Made by a program: the position numbers and the translations under genes. This document shows positions 63,697-64,000 of a stretch of DNA of 64,000 nt, one piece after another. Position 1 is the first letter of the stretch. Each line of letters starts with the position of its first letter. The stretch spans positions 62,001 through 126,000 of the IMG/VR virus record IMGVR_UViG_3300028558_000791; one strand, 5' to 3'. This DNA comes from a virus. A model generated the notes under the pieces. That model saw nothing but the letters and a program-made list of their open reading frames with translations. It was not told where the DNA came from and did not search any database.

Positions 63697-64000
63697 ATGA
63701 AAACATTTGAAGACTTGGAACAACGTGGTCTAATTAAACAGACAACTAACACAGAGAAGTTACGTGAACTACTCAACTCAAATGTTCCAGTCACGTTTTA
63801 CATTGGGTTCGATCCGACCGCTGACAGTTTGCATGTAGGACATCTACTGCAAATTGTTACGGCCAAACGTTTAGCTGATGCGGGCCATCGCCCCATCATG
63901 CTAATCGGCGGGGCTACCGCATTGATCGGTGATCCCACCGGGAAGTCTGAAATGCGCAAGATGCTTTCTCACTCTGACATTAGAGTGAATGGTGAAGCTA
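63697..64000 (+). CDS. tyrS: Tyrosyl-tRNA synthetase, 5' part
   Basis: The first 101 codons of a class I TyrRS; the gene runs past the window end. YIGFDPTADSLHVGHLLQI carries the HIGH motif as HVGH, and MLIGGATALIGDPTGKSEMR is the conserved ATP/tyrosine-site part. No KMSKS can be seen because of the cut. It is the third aminoacyl-tRNA synthetase of the window. No tRNA-Tyr is visible here. Confidence 0.93.
   Translation, partial: MKTFEDLEQRGLIKQTTNTEKLRELLNSNVPVTFYIGFDPTADSLHVGHLLQIVTAKRLADAGHRPIMLIGGATALIGDPTGKSEMRKMLSHSDIRVNGEA

Overview
The window looks like part of the genome of a very large tailed bacteriophage, probably one that infects a Gram-negative bacterium. Genes are short, tightly packed and mostly joined by ATGA or TAATG overlaps. 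Almost all lie on the + strand, only four are on the minus strand, and there is no rRNA, no ribosomal protein and no CRISPR. The window holds 26 recognisable tRNA genes, nearly all with an encoded CCA end. The Gram-negative host is inferred from two short lipoproteins with lipoboxes. I cannot name the phage. No capsid, terminase or DNA polymerase gene falls inside the window.

Layout. 1-3.3 kb: tRNAs for Cys, Ser (4) and Trp, a first ADP-ribosylglycohydrolase and an HNH nuclease. 3.3-10.8 kb: small unknowns, a fatty-acid-hydroxylase-like membrane protein, elongation factor G, an ATP-grasp-like protein, a small transporter-like protein and RNase HII. 10.8-14.9 kb: tRNAs for Met, Val (3) and Gly (4), a Cys-rich secreted peptide and a minus-strand Kelch protein. 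15.2-23.2 kb: elongation factor Ts, PyrF, a probable 2H phosphoesterase, a histidine phosphatase, an HNH protein, a GroES-like protein, an RNA ligase and an AAA+ ATPase. 23.2-27.1 kb: His-rich tandem paralogues, a polysaccharide pyruvyl transferase-like protein, a glycosyltransferase and a glycine-rich protein. 27.3-30.7 kb: an NAD+ biosynthesis cluster (NMN adenylyltransferase-Nudix, nicotinamide phosphoribosyltransferase, NAD synthetase). 30.7-37.6 kb: zinc-ribbon paralogues, a second ADP-ribosylglycohydrolase, a UvrD-like helicase and a second Kelch protein. 37.6-43.6 kb: peptidyl-tRNA hydrolase 2, a SET-domain protein, a zincin-like protein, a Thg1-like enzyme, an HNH protein, a monomeric PheRS, a P-loop kinase, a SpoT-type HD hydrolase and a proteasome-fold protein. 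43.7-48.8 kb: NAD-dependent DNA ligase, a phosphoesterase and a family of small proteins. 48.9-58.9 kb: a WGR-domain PARP, a B12-type radical SAM protein, a macro-domain protein, a NADAR protein, a mini protein kinase, an ATP-grasp protein, a second phosphoesterase and a SLOG/YpsA-like protein. 59-64 kb: tRNAs for Leu (4), His (2), Glu (2) and Arg (3), then TrpRS and the start of TyrRS.

Two themes stand out. First, the phage carries a broad translation kit: EF-G, EF-Ts, three aminoacyl-tRNA synthetases, Thg1, peptidyl-tRNA hydrolase, RNA ligase, a probable 2H phosphoesterase and 26 tRNAs. Second, it carries a full NAD+/ADP-ribose economy: genes that make NAD+, a PARP that spends it on ADP-ribosylation, an NAD+-using ligase, and at least four candidate ADP-ribose-removing proteins (two DraG, one macro, one NADAR), plus a SLOG-fold protein. 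I infer that this second set restores NAD+ against NAD-depleting defences and controls ADP-ribosylation of host or phage targets.

Two promoter types can be read by eye. One is a -10 element (TATAAT/TATATA, often preceded by CAATAAGG-like sequence) 10-16 bases before tRNA genes. The other is TTGACW-N16-TAnRTT, seen before EF-Ts, DNA ligase and several other genes, with a weaker form before EF-G. Several protein genes start 0-6 bases after a tRNA CCA end.
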